Below, in pieces: positions 1-7,240 of a stretch of 19,055 nucleotides of DNA. The position numbers were made by a program, and so were the translations under genes. Under the pieces are notes generated by a model. It was given only the letters and a program-made list of their open reading frames with translations, was not told where the DNA came from and did not search any database. How positions within the stretch are numbered: position 1 is the stretch's first letter; every line of letters starts with the position of its first letter. This DNA comes from DATLYB01 sp964502525 (GTDB taxonomy: Bacteria; Bacteroidota; Bacteroidia; Chitinophagales; CAIOSU01). The DNA lies in assembly GCA_964502525.1 (NCBI GenBank), contig CAZCXH010000091.1, positions 1 to 19,055 on the forward strand, in the 5' to 3' direction.

Positions 1-36
1 AATTTTTTTTGCGGGATAAGGAAATCAGTCCGGACA

Positions 37-88
37 CCTTCTCCTTTGGAGAAGGGCGGGATGAGGCTTGCCCGGCAAGGATGAGGGC
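37..88. repeat. Short intergenic palindromes (REP-like)
   Basis: An 8-bp perfect inverted repeat with a 3-base loop (37-44 and 48-55) is followed by a G-rich tail and then a second small palindrome (CTTGCC-C-GGCAAG, about 68-80) flanked by two copies of GATGAGG. It has the look of the dispersed intergenic palindromes common in Bacteroidota genomes. That family assignment is from memory and only one copy of this exact type is seen here. No gene was found in 1-266. Confidence 0.45.
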
Positions 89-198
89 TATTATTACTCC
101 AAAATTAAATGTGTGCATAGACAAGCCTCCGAAGGAAGGGAATTTCCCACGCTCAAAGCAGATTTCTAACACGGGTTTGAAATAAAACACTCCATTAT

Positions 199-224
199 TC
201 CCCTCCTTGGGGCTGGGGTGGGGC
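199..224. repeat. Second GC-rich palindrome, related in style
   Basis: CCCC at 200-203 pairs with GGGG at 209-212 and is followed by a G-rich tail (GGGGTGGGG). The pattern CTCCTT-GG followed by GGG-x-GGG parallels the element at 37-60, so both may belong to one dispersed family. It lies just upstream of the group II intron. Confidence 0.35.
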
Positions 225-266
225 GCTGATATATAAAAATGATGATGCGAAAATTTGTCGTGCACC

Positions 267-944
267 GTGTGCCAAGAAAGCTGTAACAACGATGGTGGGA
301 GAGAGCCACCGCTGAGGACTGGCAAGCAGACTCAGCAAACGCTTGCAAAGGTGCTGTGGTCAAAAGCTATGGTGCTGAACGTTTGCAAAGCGTAGGTAAA
401 GCAGAGTTGAACGCAAGTGAACCTTCGATGACATGTCGAGACAAATTACGCGGGTGTGAAAACCAAAGGGAGGGTGTACTCATTGGGACAAGCTGCGCGG
501 ACGAACTTGAAAACAGGCGCAGCCACCTCCGGCATAGAGAAGGCAAGACTGCATTACGGGCGTTGTTACGGAACTTGGGAAACTGCTTTGCTGATGCGCG
601 GAAAGCCCTGCGGGAAATCCCGAAAAAAAATCGGGATGATCCTTCGGCAACGACCATAGGATACAGACCGCAGTTCAATTCTCCGCAAAGCGGGGGAGAA
701 GCAGCAAAGAGTGACGGATGCGCTCATAGTAGCGAAGACGCTCCGGGAAACCGGAGAACAGCGAAGGGGCGCAGTTAATCAGTCTGGAATTATAGAACAA
801 CCACGAAAAGAAAGTGGGATGATGAAAGTAATGCAGACAAAATCAGTACTACACGATTTAAGATTAACAAGAGCCGTATGACGAGAGATTGTCACGTACG
901 GTTCTGTGAGAGGGTAGGAGTGAAACTCCCCCGCTCTAATCGAC
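267..944 (+). mobile_element. Group II intron without an intron-encoded protein
   Basis: The stretch has the landmarks of a bacterial group II intron RNA. It starts GTGTG at 267 (consensus GUGYG) and ends in an AY dinucleotide at 943-944. A canonical 34-nt domain V sits at 871-904, and a domain VI hairpin (about 905-940) leaves an unpaired A about 6-7 nt from the 3' end. The domain I segment TGAACGCAAGTGAACC (408-423) resembles the matching segment of known introns. The five exon bases GCACC (262-266) are complementary to GGTGC at 350-354 and 371-375, which lie in the loop of a stem (about 339-349 with 380-393), as expected for IBS1-EBS1. At about 678 nt it is too short to encode a reverse transcriptase. 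A 20-residue frame beginning ATGATG (819-881) may be what remains of the protein start. It would need a maturase in trans to splice efficiently. Reading frames across this region are most likely RNA-structure shadows. Confidence 0.85.
871..904 (+). ncRNA. Group II intron domain V (catalytic hairpin)
   Basis: This exact 34-nt hairpin opens with GAGCCGTATG and closes with CGTACGGTTC. It carries the AGC triad at positions 2-4, a GAGA (GNRA) tetraloop at its tip and a short bulge on the 3' side. It is the most diagnostic element of the intron. Its intact pairing suggests the ribozyme core has not decayed. Confidence 0.9.
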
Positions 945-983
945 CTTGTAAAAAGGAAACACAACACTATTACCGGCAAACCT

Positions 984-991
984 TAAATTTG
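984..991 (+). promoter_or_regulatory. Possible -7 promoter box for thrS
   Basis: TAAATTTG matches the Bacteroidota TAnnTTTG -7 consensus, 51 bases before the thrS ATG and downstream of the intron's 3' end. No clear TTG -33 element is found at the right spacing, so the call is weak. If real, thrS can be transcribed without going through the intron. Confidence 0.35.
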
Positions 992-1041
992 AAGTTGGAA
1001 TACCAACTCGCAATGAACGGGTTGTAGCGCATGGAAAAAAT

Positions 1042-2973
1042 ATGATCAACATCATCTTTCCTGACGGTTCCGTCCGTCAATATGAAAACGGCACCACATC
1101 ATTAGACATTGCAAAATCCATCAGCAACAGCCTTGCGAAAAAGGTGTTGTCGGCAGAAGTGAATGGCGAAGTATGGGATGCAACGCGCCCCATCAATCAG
1201 GATGCAAAACTCAAGCTGTTAACATGGGATGATGAAGGCGGCAAGTATGCTTTCTGGCATTCATCCGCACATTTGATGGCGGAAGCGCTGGAAGCAACTT
1301 TCCCCGGAGTGAAGTTCGGAATAGGACCTCCCATCGAAACCGGTTTTTACTACGATGTTGATCTCGGTGACCGGCAGATTTCCGACAAAGATTTGGAAGC
1401 GCTGGAGAAAAAGATGAAAGAGCTTTCCGGAAAAAACAGCCAGTACAAACGCAAGGAAGTTCCCAAAAATGATGCAATAGAATATTTTAAAAGGAAAGGC
1501 GATGAATACAAGCTGGAATTGCTGGAGGAATTGAAAGATGGCGAAATCACTTTTTATGAACAGGGAAATTTCGTTGACTTGTGCCGAGGTCCGCATCTGC
1601 CTGATACCTCGCCTATCAAAGCCATCAAGCTGCTAACAATAGCAGGCGCATACTGGAGGGGCGATGAAAAGCGCAAGCAGTTGACGCGCATTTACGGAGT
1701 CACTTATCCGAAACAGGAACAGTTAGATGAATATTTAAAACTCCTCGAAGAAGCCAAAAAACGTGACCACCGTAAGCTCGGAAAGGAGCTGGAAATTTTC
1801 ACTTTTGATGATGACGTGGGAAGTGGCTTGCCGTTATGGTTGCCCAACGGAGCATTTTTAATCGAGCAGCTGGAATCGCTTGCAAAGAAAACCGAATCCG
1901 ATGCAGGCTACTCGCGCGTGAGGACACCGCACATAGCAAAAGAATCGCTTTATCTCACCAGCGGTCATCTCCCTTACTACCAAGACAGCATGTTCCCTCC
2001 CATGGAAATTGACGAGCACAAGTATTATTTAAAGGCGATGAACTGCCCTCATCACCACAAGATTTATGCAAGCATCCCCAAGAGTTACAAGGACTTGCCG
2101 TTGCGACTCGCGGAATACGGCACCTGCTACCGCTATGAAAAATCCGGAGAGTTGTTCGGACTGATGCGTGTGCGCTCGCTGCAAATGAATGACGCGCACA
2201 TCTATTGCAGGCGCGATCAGTTCGAGCAGGAATTCAAGGCGGTGAATGACATGTATCTCAAATATTTCAGGATTTTCGGCATAGAAAAATACCTCATGCG
2301 TTTCTCCACGCATGACCCCGCGAAGCTGGGCAAGAAATATGTTGACGAACCTGAGTTGTGGATTGAGTCTGAAATAATGGTGCGTGACGTATTGAATCGT
2401 TCCGGAATTCCCTATAAAGAAGTGGCTGATGAAGCGGCATTCTACGGTCCCAAGATTGATGTACAAGTGTGGAGTGCGATTGGGAGAGAGTTTACGCTGG
2501 CAACAAATCAGGTTGATTTCGCACAAGCTCTGCGATTCAATCTCACTTACACCAACGCCAATAACCAACCGGAGCGCCCTATCATCATTCATCGCGCCCC
2601 TCTAGGAACACATGAGCGATTCATCGGATTTTTGATAGAACACTATGCCGGCAACTTCCCGCTATGGCTCGCCCCCGTGCAGGCAGCTATTCTGCCAATC
2701 AGCGACAAGTTCATGGATTATGCGTTGAAAGTTTCTAACTTGCTGAAAAAATCCGATATTCGTGCCACCATTGACGAACGCAGTGAAAAAATCGGCAAGA
2801 AAATCAGGGACGCTGAAGTAAAGAAAATACCCTACATGCTCATCGTAGGCGAAAAAGAACAATCCACCGAATCAATTTCCGTCAGGCGGCATGGCGAAGG
2901 CGACAAAGGCAGCCTCACACTTGAACAATTTACGGCATCTGTCCGTAGTGAAGTAGAGTCCGTTTTCAATTGA
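1042..2973 (+). CDS. thrS: Threonine--tRNA ligase
   Basis: Cytoplasmic class II aminoacyl-tRNA synthetase that charges tRNA(Thr) with threonine and edits mischarged serine. The 643-aa protein has the full family length and order. A TGS domain spans about residues 1-60. The editing domain has the HxxxH pair H73/H77 and the CRGPH motif at residues 181-185. The class II core (about 240-530) contains the zinc-ligand region AMNCPHHHK, the motif-2 region and the motif-3 segment HRAPLGTHERF. The C-terminal anticodon-binding domain (about 540-640) contains the stretch SEKIGKKIRDAE. The ATG at 1042 gives the standard N-terminus. No strong Shine-Dalgarno sequence precedes it, as is usual in this phylum. 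infC follows after about 33 bases, the conserved thrS-infC order. The upstream region holds a group II intron, which is unusual. Confidence 0.98.
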   Translation: MINIIFPDGSVRQYENGTTSLDIAKSISNSLAKKVLSAEVNGEVWDATRPINQDAKLKLLTWDDEGGKYAFWHSSAHLMAEALEATFPGVKFGIGPPIETGFYYDVDLGDRQISDKDLEALEKKMKELSGKNSQYKRKEVPKNDAIEYFKRKGDEYKLELLEELKDGEITFYEQGNFVDLCRGPHLPDTSPIKAIKLLTIAGAYWRGDEKRKQLTRIYGVTYPKQEQLDEYLKLLEEAKKRDHRKLGKELEIFTFDDDVGSGLPLWLPNGAFLIEQLESLAKKTESDAGYSRVRTPHIAKESLYLTSGHLPYYQDSMFPPMEIDEHKYYLKAMNCPHHHKIYASIPKSYKDLPLRLAEYGTCYRYEKSGELFGLMRVRSLQMNDAHIYCRRDQFEQEFKAVNDMYLKYFRIFGIEKYLMRFSTHDPAKLGKKYVDEPELWIESEIMVRDVLNRSGIPYKEVADEAAFYGPKIDVQVWSAIGREFTLATNQVDFAQALRFNLTYTNANNQPERPIIIHRAPLGTHERFIGFLIEHYAGNFPLWLAPVQAAILPISDKFMDYALKVSNLLKKSDIRATIDERSEKIGKKIRDAEVKKIPYMLIVGEKEQSTESISVRRHGEGDKGSLTLEQFTASVRSEVESVFN

Positions 2974-3006
2974 CTCCAATGATTTCCTAACCAAACTATA
3001 TATATT

Positions 3007-3564
3007 TTGCGACAACCATTCAGAAGACCTTTCTTCAAGCCCGCCAAGAAGCGGAACCCCCACAATATCAACGAAGAAATAAGAGCGCCAAGGATCAGAC
3101 TCGTAGGCGACAACGTGACGATGGGCGTTTATGACACCCGTGAAGCGTTGCGCATTGCCGAAGCGCAAGAGCTTGACCTGGTTGAGATTTCACCGACCGC
3201 AGACCCCCCGGTTTGCAAGGTAATTGACTACCAGAAGTTCCTTTACGAGCAGAAGAAAAAGCAAAAGGAACTAAAAGCGAAAACTGCAAAACAGCATGTG
3301 ATCAAGGAAGTCCGTTTCACGCCCAACACGGATGAACATGATTTTGATTTCAAATCAAAACACGCGGAAAAATTTCTTCAGGAAGGCGCGAAAGTGAAGG
3401 CGTATGTTCAATTCAGAGGCAGGGGCATTCTTTTCCGCGAGCGTGGCGAACTGATGCTGCTCAAACTTGCAGAAAAGCTTAAAGAGGTTGGCGCGCTCGA
3501 GCAAATGCCGCAGTTGGAAGGCAAGCGCATGTTTGCAACGTTTGCGCCTAAAGGGAAAAAGTAG
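3007..3564 (+). CDS. infC: Translation initiation factor IF-3
   Basis: IF-3 binds the 30S subunit, prevents premature 70S formation and discriminates against non-AUG starts. The 185-aa product shows the N-terminal domain (INEEIRAPRIRLVG; EALRIAEAQELDLVEISP), a lysine-rich linker helix (about 80-98) and the C-terminal domain (KEVRFTPNTDEHDFDFKSKHAEKF) ending in the usual basic tail. There is no in-frame ATG or GTG between the upstream stop (2980) and the conserved N-terminal domain; the first ATG (3121) would remove most of that domain. The start is therefore TTG at 3007 or ATT at 3004. A non-canonical infC start is the classical basis of IF-3 autoregulation in E. coli (AUU). The usual next genes, rpmI and rplT, are absent; a convergent gene begins instead. 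Confidence 0.96.
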   Translation: MRQPFRRPFFKPAKKRNPHNINEEIRAPRIRLVGDNVTMGVYDTREALRIAEAQELDLVEISPTADPPVCKVIDYQKFLYEQKKKQKELKAKTAKQHVIKEVRFTPNTDEHDFDFKSKHAEKFLQEGAKVKAYVQFRGRGILFRERGELMLLKLAEKLKEVGALEQMPQLEGKRMFATFAPKGKK

Positions 3565-3591
3565 GCTCCTTTTTCTGCTGTCGTTTTTTTT
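3555..3591 (+). terminator. Weak terminator after infC
   Basis: GAAAAAG (3555-3561) and CTTTTTC (3569-3575) can pair around the infC stop codon and are followed by a run of eight T (3584-3591). The stem is AT-rich and short, so this is a weak candidate. It lies between two convergent genes. Confidence 0.35.
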
Positions 3592-3597
3592 ACCAAT

Positions 3598-5046
3598 TCA
3601 CGCCCACTCCCATGCCACCAGCGTTGCCGCGCTCATGATCGCGCTCATCGGATTCACGCCAATGTTGGTTGGAAAAAATGATGAATCGGCAACCACCAAC
3701 CCATCCACGCCTTCTGCCTGGAATTTTTCGCGTACGGCAACTCCGCAGAACAAATGCGTGGCAGCCATCGGTGACATGCCCGGCTGTGGTTTTATCCGAG
3801 CTATTGTGCGAGCTTGTTCTACGGTGGTGATTACTTCGGGTACTCCATGAACAGATGGCCAAATTTCTTTTGCTCCGATATTCAGCATTGCTTCTGCCAT
3901 GATTGACAATCCTCGCAAAATGTTTTTCCGATCGTTGTCGGTTGGTGAATAAAATACCAATGGTCCAAACGGTCCGCGCATCACTTTGCCGCGAGCTTCA
4001 GCTTTGCAGGCAACCTGCCAATGCGCGGTCCGGTTGATTTTCTCCAAGCGGCTTTGCAACAGTTTTCCCGTTCCCGGCACTCGCGCTGCCTTCAGATCTT
4101 TCGGAAGAATCATCGTTTCAAACTTGATGTTCTCCCTGCACCAATGCAGCACCTCGGCTGATTGCGTGGCTTCCGGCATTCCTGCAATATCCCTGTCGAA
4201 CAGTCCCATGATGGACGAACCGGGATGGCACATGAATCCATTTCCCGTCAGCGGAACACCACTCTTCAGCAACAGCCACGGAGTTTGAATCGCGCTTGCC
4301 GCAAGAATCACAGCGCGTTTAGCGCGGGCGGTCATCGCAGCGCCAGACGCAAATTTTCCTTTCACGCCAATTGCCCGTCCGTTTTTAATCAGCACTTTCT
4401 TCACCGAACAGCTTGCATAAACGCGCGCACCGTTGGCAATGGCCAACGGAATATAATTTTTGTCAACGCTCTCCTTTCCGTCATTCGGGCAACTCAAAAT
4501 GCACCTGCCGGAGCCTTTGCATCCGGGCGTACTCCTGCGAATCGGATGCGCTTTGCCGCCAAACGCCTGCAACATGGCGCCACCATTTCCGCCCAGCAGA
4601 TGCGGTGGCGTTTCAGCGATTTGCAGGTCTTTGTCGAGAATGTCATTTGCCTCCATCATTTCATTCCACGGCAAGAGCCTCTCCCACTTTTTATCCATCG
4701 CCACCCACTGCCGCCACACCCATTCCGGAAAACGTATCTGTATCGCGGCATTGACGACCGAACCACCACCGAGGCATTTTCCCTGCAGCAGCGGCATAGC
4801 GTCAGCACCGAGTGAAACCAGTGTTCCCGCATCGCGGTACAGCTTTGTCATCGCCTCAAGCGCATCACCCCGTATTGGCTGCGGAGGCGCGCCTTCTTCA
4901 ATCAATATCACGCTTTTGCCAACTGCTGAAAGCCAGCGCGCGCACGTTGCGCCCGCAGGCCCCGATCCGACTATCACAAAGTCGGCATCATCTTCAATAT
5001 GCTGATTGGAATTATTGGTAAGCACAAACTCTGATGCCCATGGCAT
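3598..5046 (-). CDS. GMC-family FAD-dependent oxidoreductase
   Basis: Flavoenzyme of the glucose-methanol-choline family, which oxidises alcohols or sterols. The N-terminal dinucleotide-binding fold (FVIVGSGPAGATCA, GSGPAG at residues 27-32) ends with an FAD-ribose acidic residue (VILIEEG). The second motif GKCLGGGSVVNA lies at about 89-100. The cysteine-rich motif CKGSGRCILSCPNDGK (C176, C182, C186) is typical of the branch that includes long-chain alcohol oxidases and cholesterol-oxidase-like enzymes. The catalytic pair at the C-terminus is H431 (THLFCG) and N465 (GVNP). At 482 aa it consists of the catalytic unit only and lacks the extra N-terminal domain of fatty alcohol oxidases. It starts 28 bases after the hydroxylase/desaturase gene on the same strand, so the two are probably cotranscribed. 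The substrate cannot be read from sequence; a lipid alcohol or sterol-like molecule is inferred. Confidence 0.9.
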   Translation of the reverse strand: MPWASEFVLTNNSNQHIEDDADFVIVGSGPAGATCARWLSAVGKSVILIEEGAPPQPIRGDALEAMTKLYRDAGTLVSLGADAMPLLQGKCLGGGSVVNAAIQIRFPEWVWRQWVAMDKKWERLLPWNEMMEANDILDKDLQIAETPPHLLGGNGGAMLQAFGGKAHPIRRSTPGCKGSGRCILSCPNDGKESVDKNYIPLAIANGARVYASCSVKKVLIKNGRAIGVKGKFASGAAMTARAKRAVILAASAIQTPWLLLKSGVPLTGNGFMCHPGSSIMGLFDRDIAGMPEATQSAEVLHWCRENIKFETMILPKDLKAARVPGTGKLLQSRLEKINRTAHWQVACKAEARGKVMRGPFGPLVFYSPTDNDRKNILRGLSIMAEAMLNIGAKEIWPSVHGVPEVITTVEQARTIARIKPQPGMSPMAATHLFCGVAVREKFQAEGVDGLVVADSSFFPTNIGVNPMSAIMSAATLVAWEWA

Positions 5047-5074
5047 GGCCGGAGCTTAATTGCGATGCGAATAA

Positions 5075-5974
5075 TCAGCCCGCGCTTGCTTGTTCAATTC
5101 TCCGCCATTTAAAAGGAGACGCAATCTGGCCGATGTAGTCCTGCGGAAATTTATCCAACCCGGTTAACCCCACTGTTTCAGACGCAGCCTTTTCCCGGGG
5201 AAGGAACCGCGTTCCGAATATAATATCCCATAATATGATATTTTCTCCATAATTTGTATTAGACTCTTCTTCTTTGGTTGAATGATGCCACCGGTGCAAT
5301 TCTGCCGTGCTGAATATCCAGTTTAACCACCCGAATCGCAAACGAATGTTGCTGTGCTGAAACATGCCGTCTGCGCTCACCCAGGCAGTTACCAGCAACA
5401 GCGCCTCCACGTTAATGCCCATTAAAATAAGCGGACCAAAACCAACGACATGGGAAACCAGGGCATCAATCGGATGAAACCTTCCGGTATTCACCCAATA
5501 AAGCCTTTGCGAACTGTGGTGAGTAGCATGGAACCTCCAGAAAAACGGAATTTCGTGAGCCCAACGATGCCACCAGTATTGGAAGAAATCCAGCACCACC
5601 AGTGCCAGAATGAACTGAAGAAACAATGGCCATGTGTCGGGCCAGAAAGACATCCCCGCAGCCTGGGATATTCGCGCTGACAGTGAAAATAAAGAGATTC
5701 TGTACAGGTATTCCATCACTTTTTTCAAAAGAATGACTGAAACAATAATGTGCATGATGTCAGTCTTAAGATCATTCCTTGGTTGATTCCAAATGGCGTG
5801 TTCGGGATTGATTCTTTCACATATTGTAACAACCACAAGCGAAAAAAAGAAAATAGAAGCCAGGATCATCTCATGGTTCCATCCTTGGGAAATTCCATAA
5901 GAAACAAAAAGCATAACTCCCAAAAAATAGGACGGAAACAATCCATAGGTTATCAGTTTCTTCAGAAAAGACAT
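5075..5974 (-). CDS. Sterol desaturase / fatty acid hydroxylase family protein
   Basis: Integral membrane di-iron oxygenase of the fatty acid hydroxylase superfamily, which hydroxylates or desaturates lipid substrates with O2. The histidine clusters are all present: HRWAH (HxxxH), HATHHSS (HxxHH) and HRWHHS (HxxHH), with the supporting NTNYGENI segment. Hydrophobic segments at the N-terminus (about residues 8-50), about 80-100 and before the first His box, and in the middle (about 170-200), fit the usual four or more membrane passes. The start is placed at ATG 5974 (299 aa, beginning MSFLKKL), because the only upstream alternative is a TTG at 5998. The preceding 97-aa gene ends at 6001, so the two are tightly linked. 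The GMC gene follows directly. Together they suggest a lipid oxidation pathway: hydroxylation followed by alcohol oxidation (inference). Confidence 0.92.
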   Translation of the reverse strand: MSFLKKLITYGLFPSYFLGVMLFVSYGISQGWNHEMILASIFFFSLVVVTICERINPEHAIWNQPRNDLKTDIMHIIVSVILLKKVMEYLYRISLFSLSARISQAAGMSFWPDTWPLFLQFILALVVLDFFQYWWHRWAHEIPFFWRFHATHHSSQRLYWVNTGRFHPIDALVSHVVGFGPLILMGINVEALLLVTAWVSADGMFQHSNIRLRFGWLNWIFSTAELHRWHHSTKEEESNTNYGENIILWDIIFGTRFLPREKAASETVGLTGLDKFPQDYIGQIASPFKWRRIEQASAG

Positions 5975-6000
5975 CAGGGAAAATTCAAGACTTACCAAAG

Positions 6001-6294
6001 TTAATGAACTCTTTGGTCTGATTCTGCTTGTTCAGCACGTGTCATGAACGCGGTTAGCTTCCAGAATTGCACGATATTCCGGATGGCGCCAATGTGGTGA
6101 TAATAAAGATGCTCCATAATATTTTCCCGCTTCTCTTCGCTCACCATGCTAAATGGAAGCCCATAGTGTGCGATGGAAAATATGTGAGCGACTATCACCG
6201 ATGCGCGCAAGCCAAATCGAATGTGAGGTGGAAATTCACCTGGAAGTCCGCTGCCCTTCCAACCGGGAACAATAGCTTGAAATATTTTTTTCAT
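6001..6294 (-). CDS. Small protein in the GMC/hydroxylase operon
   Basis: First gene of the probable three-gene operon. The ATG at 6294 gives a 97-aa protein beginning MKKIFQAIVPGW; a TTG start at 6312 would add six residues. No signal peptide is evident. It is mostly helical in appearance, with a proline-containing segment (LPGEFPPHIRFGLR), one moderately hydrophobic helix (about 30-47) and the segment MVSEEKRENIMEHL. This pattern resembles the helical N-terminal domain fused to the catalytic unit of some long-chain alcohol oxidases and GMC dehydrogenases. It may thus be a detached accessory domain for the GMC enzyme two genes downstream. That is a resemblance judged by eye, not a confirmed family match. 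The 26-base gap to the hydroxylase ATG supports cotranscription. Confidence 0.7.
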   Translation of the reverse strand: MKKIFQAIVPGWKGSGLPGEFPPHIRFGLRASVIVAHIFSIAHYGLPFSMVSEEKRENIMEHLYYHHIGAIRNIVQFWKLTAFMTRAEQAESDQRVH

Positions 6295-6344
6295 CAAAAC
6301 AAAAATAATCAAGCATCACTTACAGCCTTCGATCTCCTCTAATT

Positions 6345-6380
6345 TGACAACATAGTTCACAGCATTGCGCTATGTTGTCA
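6345..6380. promoter_or_regulatory. Perfect 11-bp inverted repeat, candidate operator
   Basis: TGACAACATAG (6345-6355) and CTATGTTGTCA (6370-6380) are perfect inverted repeats separated by 14 bases. They begin 51 bases upstream of the 97-aa gene's ATG, in the divergent region between the (-) lipid-oxidation operon and the (+) 189-aa gene. There is no following T-run, so it is not an obvious terminator. A dimeric regulator binding site is the simplest reading. Confidence 0.5.
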
Positions 6381-6481
6381 CGGTGAGTCCACCATCCCTT
6401 TCCTTTCTGTGACAAATCATTGGACTCTCATCACCCGGCAAATCTCTAAGCCGCAGGTGAATTTGCTGCGCGCGTTTGCTT

Positions 6482-6506
6482 CCCTCTTGAGGGGATACAG
6501 AGGGTG
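6482..6506. repeat. Short palindrome, REP-like
   Basis: CCCTC (6482-6486) and GAGGG (6489-6493) form a small palindrome followed by GATACAGAGGG. It is similar in style to the palindromes at 37-60 and 199-224. It lies in the 298-base divergent intergenic region 6295-6592. Confidence 0.3.
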
Positions 6507-6546
6507 AAAACCCTGCGCTGTCATTAGCAGCGAGGTCGAATCGAGT

Positions 6547-6574
6547 TTTGGATTTTTAAGGTTAAGTACCTTTG
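6547..6574 (+). promoter_or_regulatory. Candidate Bacteroidota promoter for the 189-aa gene
   Basis: TTTG (6547-6550) and TACCTTTG (6567-6574) resemble the -33 TTTG and -7 TAnnTTTG boxes, separated by 16 bases. The start codon at 6593 leaves a leader of only about 12 bases. Both elements match consensus, but the spacing is at the short end. Confidence 0.45.
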
Positions 6575-6592
6575 TTTTACAGAAATAGAATT

Positions 6593-7162
6593 ATGGTGAA
6601 GAAAATAGAATTCAACGAACTGCTGCAGATGAACTGCAGGCAGGTGGCGGAAGCGTTTTGGAACGGTCATCCGATTAATCATGATGAACTGCACAACACA
6701 AAGTATATGGGCGTTGATTTGTGCTTGCCGAAGTGGATGAATAAACTTCTCTGGAAAACGTTTCGCAAAACATTCTACCGCGATCCGAAAACCGGGATAA
6801 TGCGCGGCTGGAATGTAAAGATCGAACAAACCGGATACGACTTCCCCACCGTTGCTAAAAGAAACAGCAAAGGAGAAGAACTTGCCTTCGGTCATTATCA
6901 TCTTTGCTCCGCTAAAGGAAAAAAGTTTCCGGGAGGCTGGCAGGGCGCTGATTATCTTGATTATGGAATTGCAGGAAATTTAACAGTTGATATAGCGCGT
7001 CTTGGTTATTGCCCGCTTGTTGCTGTGAATGAAGGCTCAATGGATTTGTTGCTGGGGTGGGAAATTTTCAAGGTCGGAAGTCTTTTTATTCCGCTGAATG
7101 ATTATTGGGCGCTGAAACGCGAGGGAAAATTAGAAGTCATTCAAATTCCTATGAAAGGTTGA
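6593..7162 (+). CDS. Hypothetical protein, 189 aa
   Basis: I do not recognise this family. The ATG at 6593 (MVKKIEFNELLQ) is preferred over the TTG at 6572, which lies within the predicted promoter. The protein is soluble in appearance, with no signal peptide or membrane segment. It is rich in aromatic and basic residues: a Trp/Lys-rich region at about 40-75 (LPKWMNKLLWKTFRK), then GHYHLCSAKGKKFPGGWQGA (about 101-120) and a hydrophobic C-terminal half (DLLLGWEIFKVGSLFIPLNDYW). Codon use resembles the neighbours and the frame is long and uninterrupted, so it is very probably a real gene. It is followed after 78 bases by the AraC-type regulator on the same strand. Confidence 0.8.
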   Translation: MVKKIEFNELLQMNCRQVAEAFWNGHPINHDELHNTKYMGVDLCLPKWMNKLLWKTFRKTFYRDPKTGIMRGWNVKIEQTGYDFPTVAKRNSKGEELAFGHYHLCSAKGKKFPGGWQGADYLDYGIAGNLTVDIARLGYCPLVAVNEGSMDLLLGWEIFKVGSLFIPLNDYWALKREGKLEVIQIPMKG

Positions 7163-7240
7163 TCCCATATAACCGTGCCATTTGTACGTGATGAACTAAA
7201 GTCAGTAATTTGATGACGCGTTGAAAAAGAAGGACGACTA

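Noticed and set aside
356..778. 140-aa plus-strand frame and overlapping frames between 166 and 979
   Set aside because: They lie within or across the edges of the group II intron RNA and show no protein family features; the sequence is explained by ribozyme structure.
2029..2592. 187-aa minus-strand frame inside thrS
   Set aside because: Antisense shadow of a highly conserved coding region; no recognisable domain or start signal.
4162..5005. Plus-strand frames of 217, 181 and 113 aa opposite the GMC gene
   Set aside because: Shadows of the GMC coding sequence; compositions rich in Arg, Ser, His and Cys with no family resemblance.
5972..5998. TTG start at 5998 for the hydroxylase gene
   Set aside because: ATG 5974 gives a normal N-terminus; the eight extra residues are not needed for the family.
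6300..6307. TATTTTTG box (minus strand) as a promoter of the 97-aa gene
   Set aside because: It would place the transcription start at the ATG itself and has no -33 partner.
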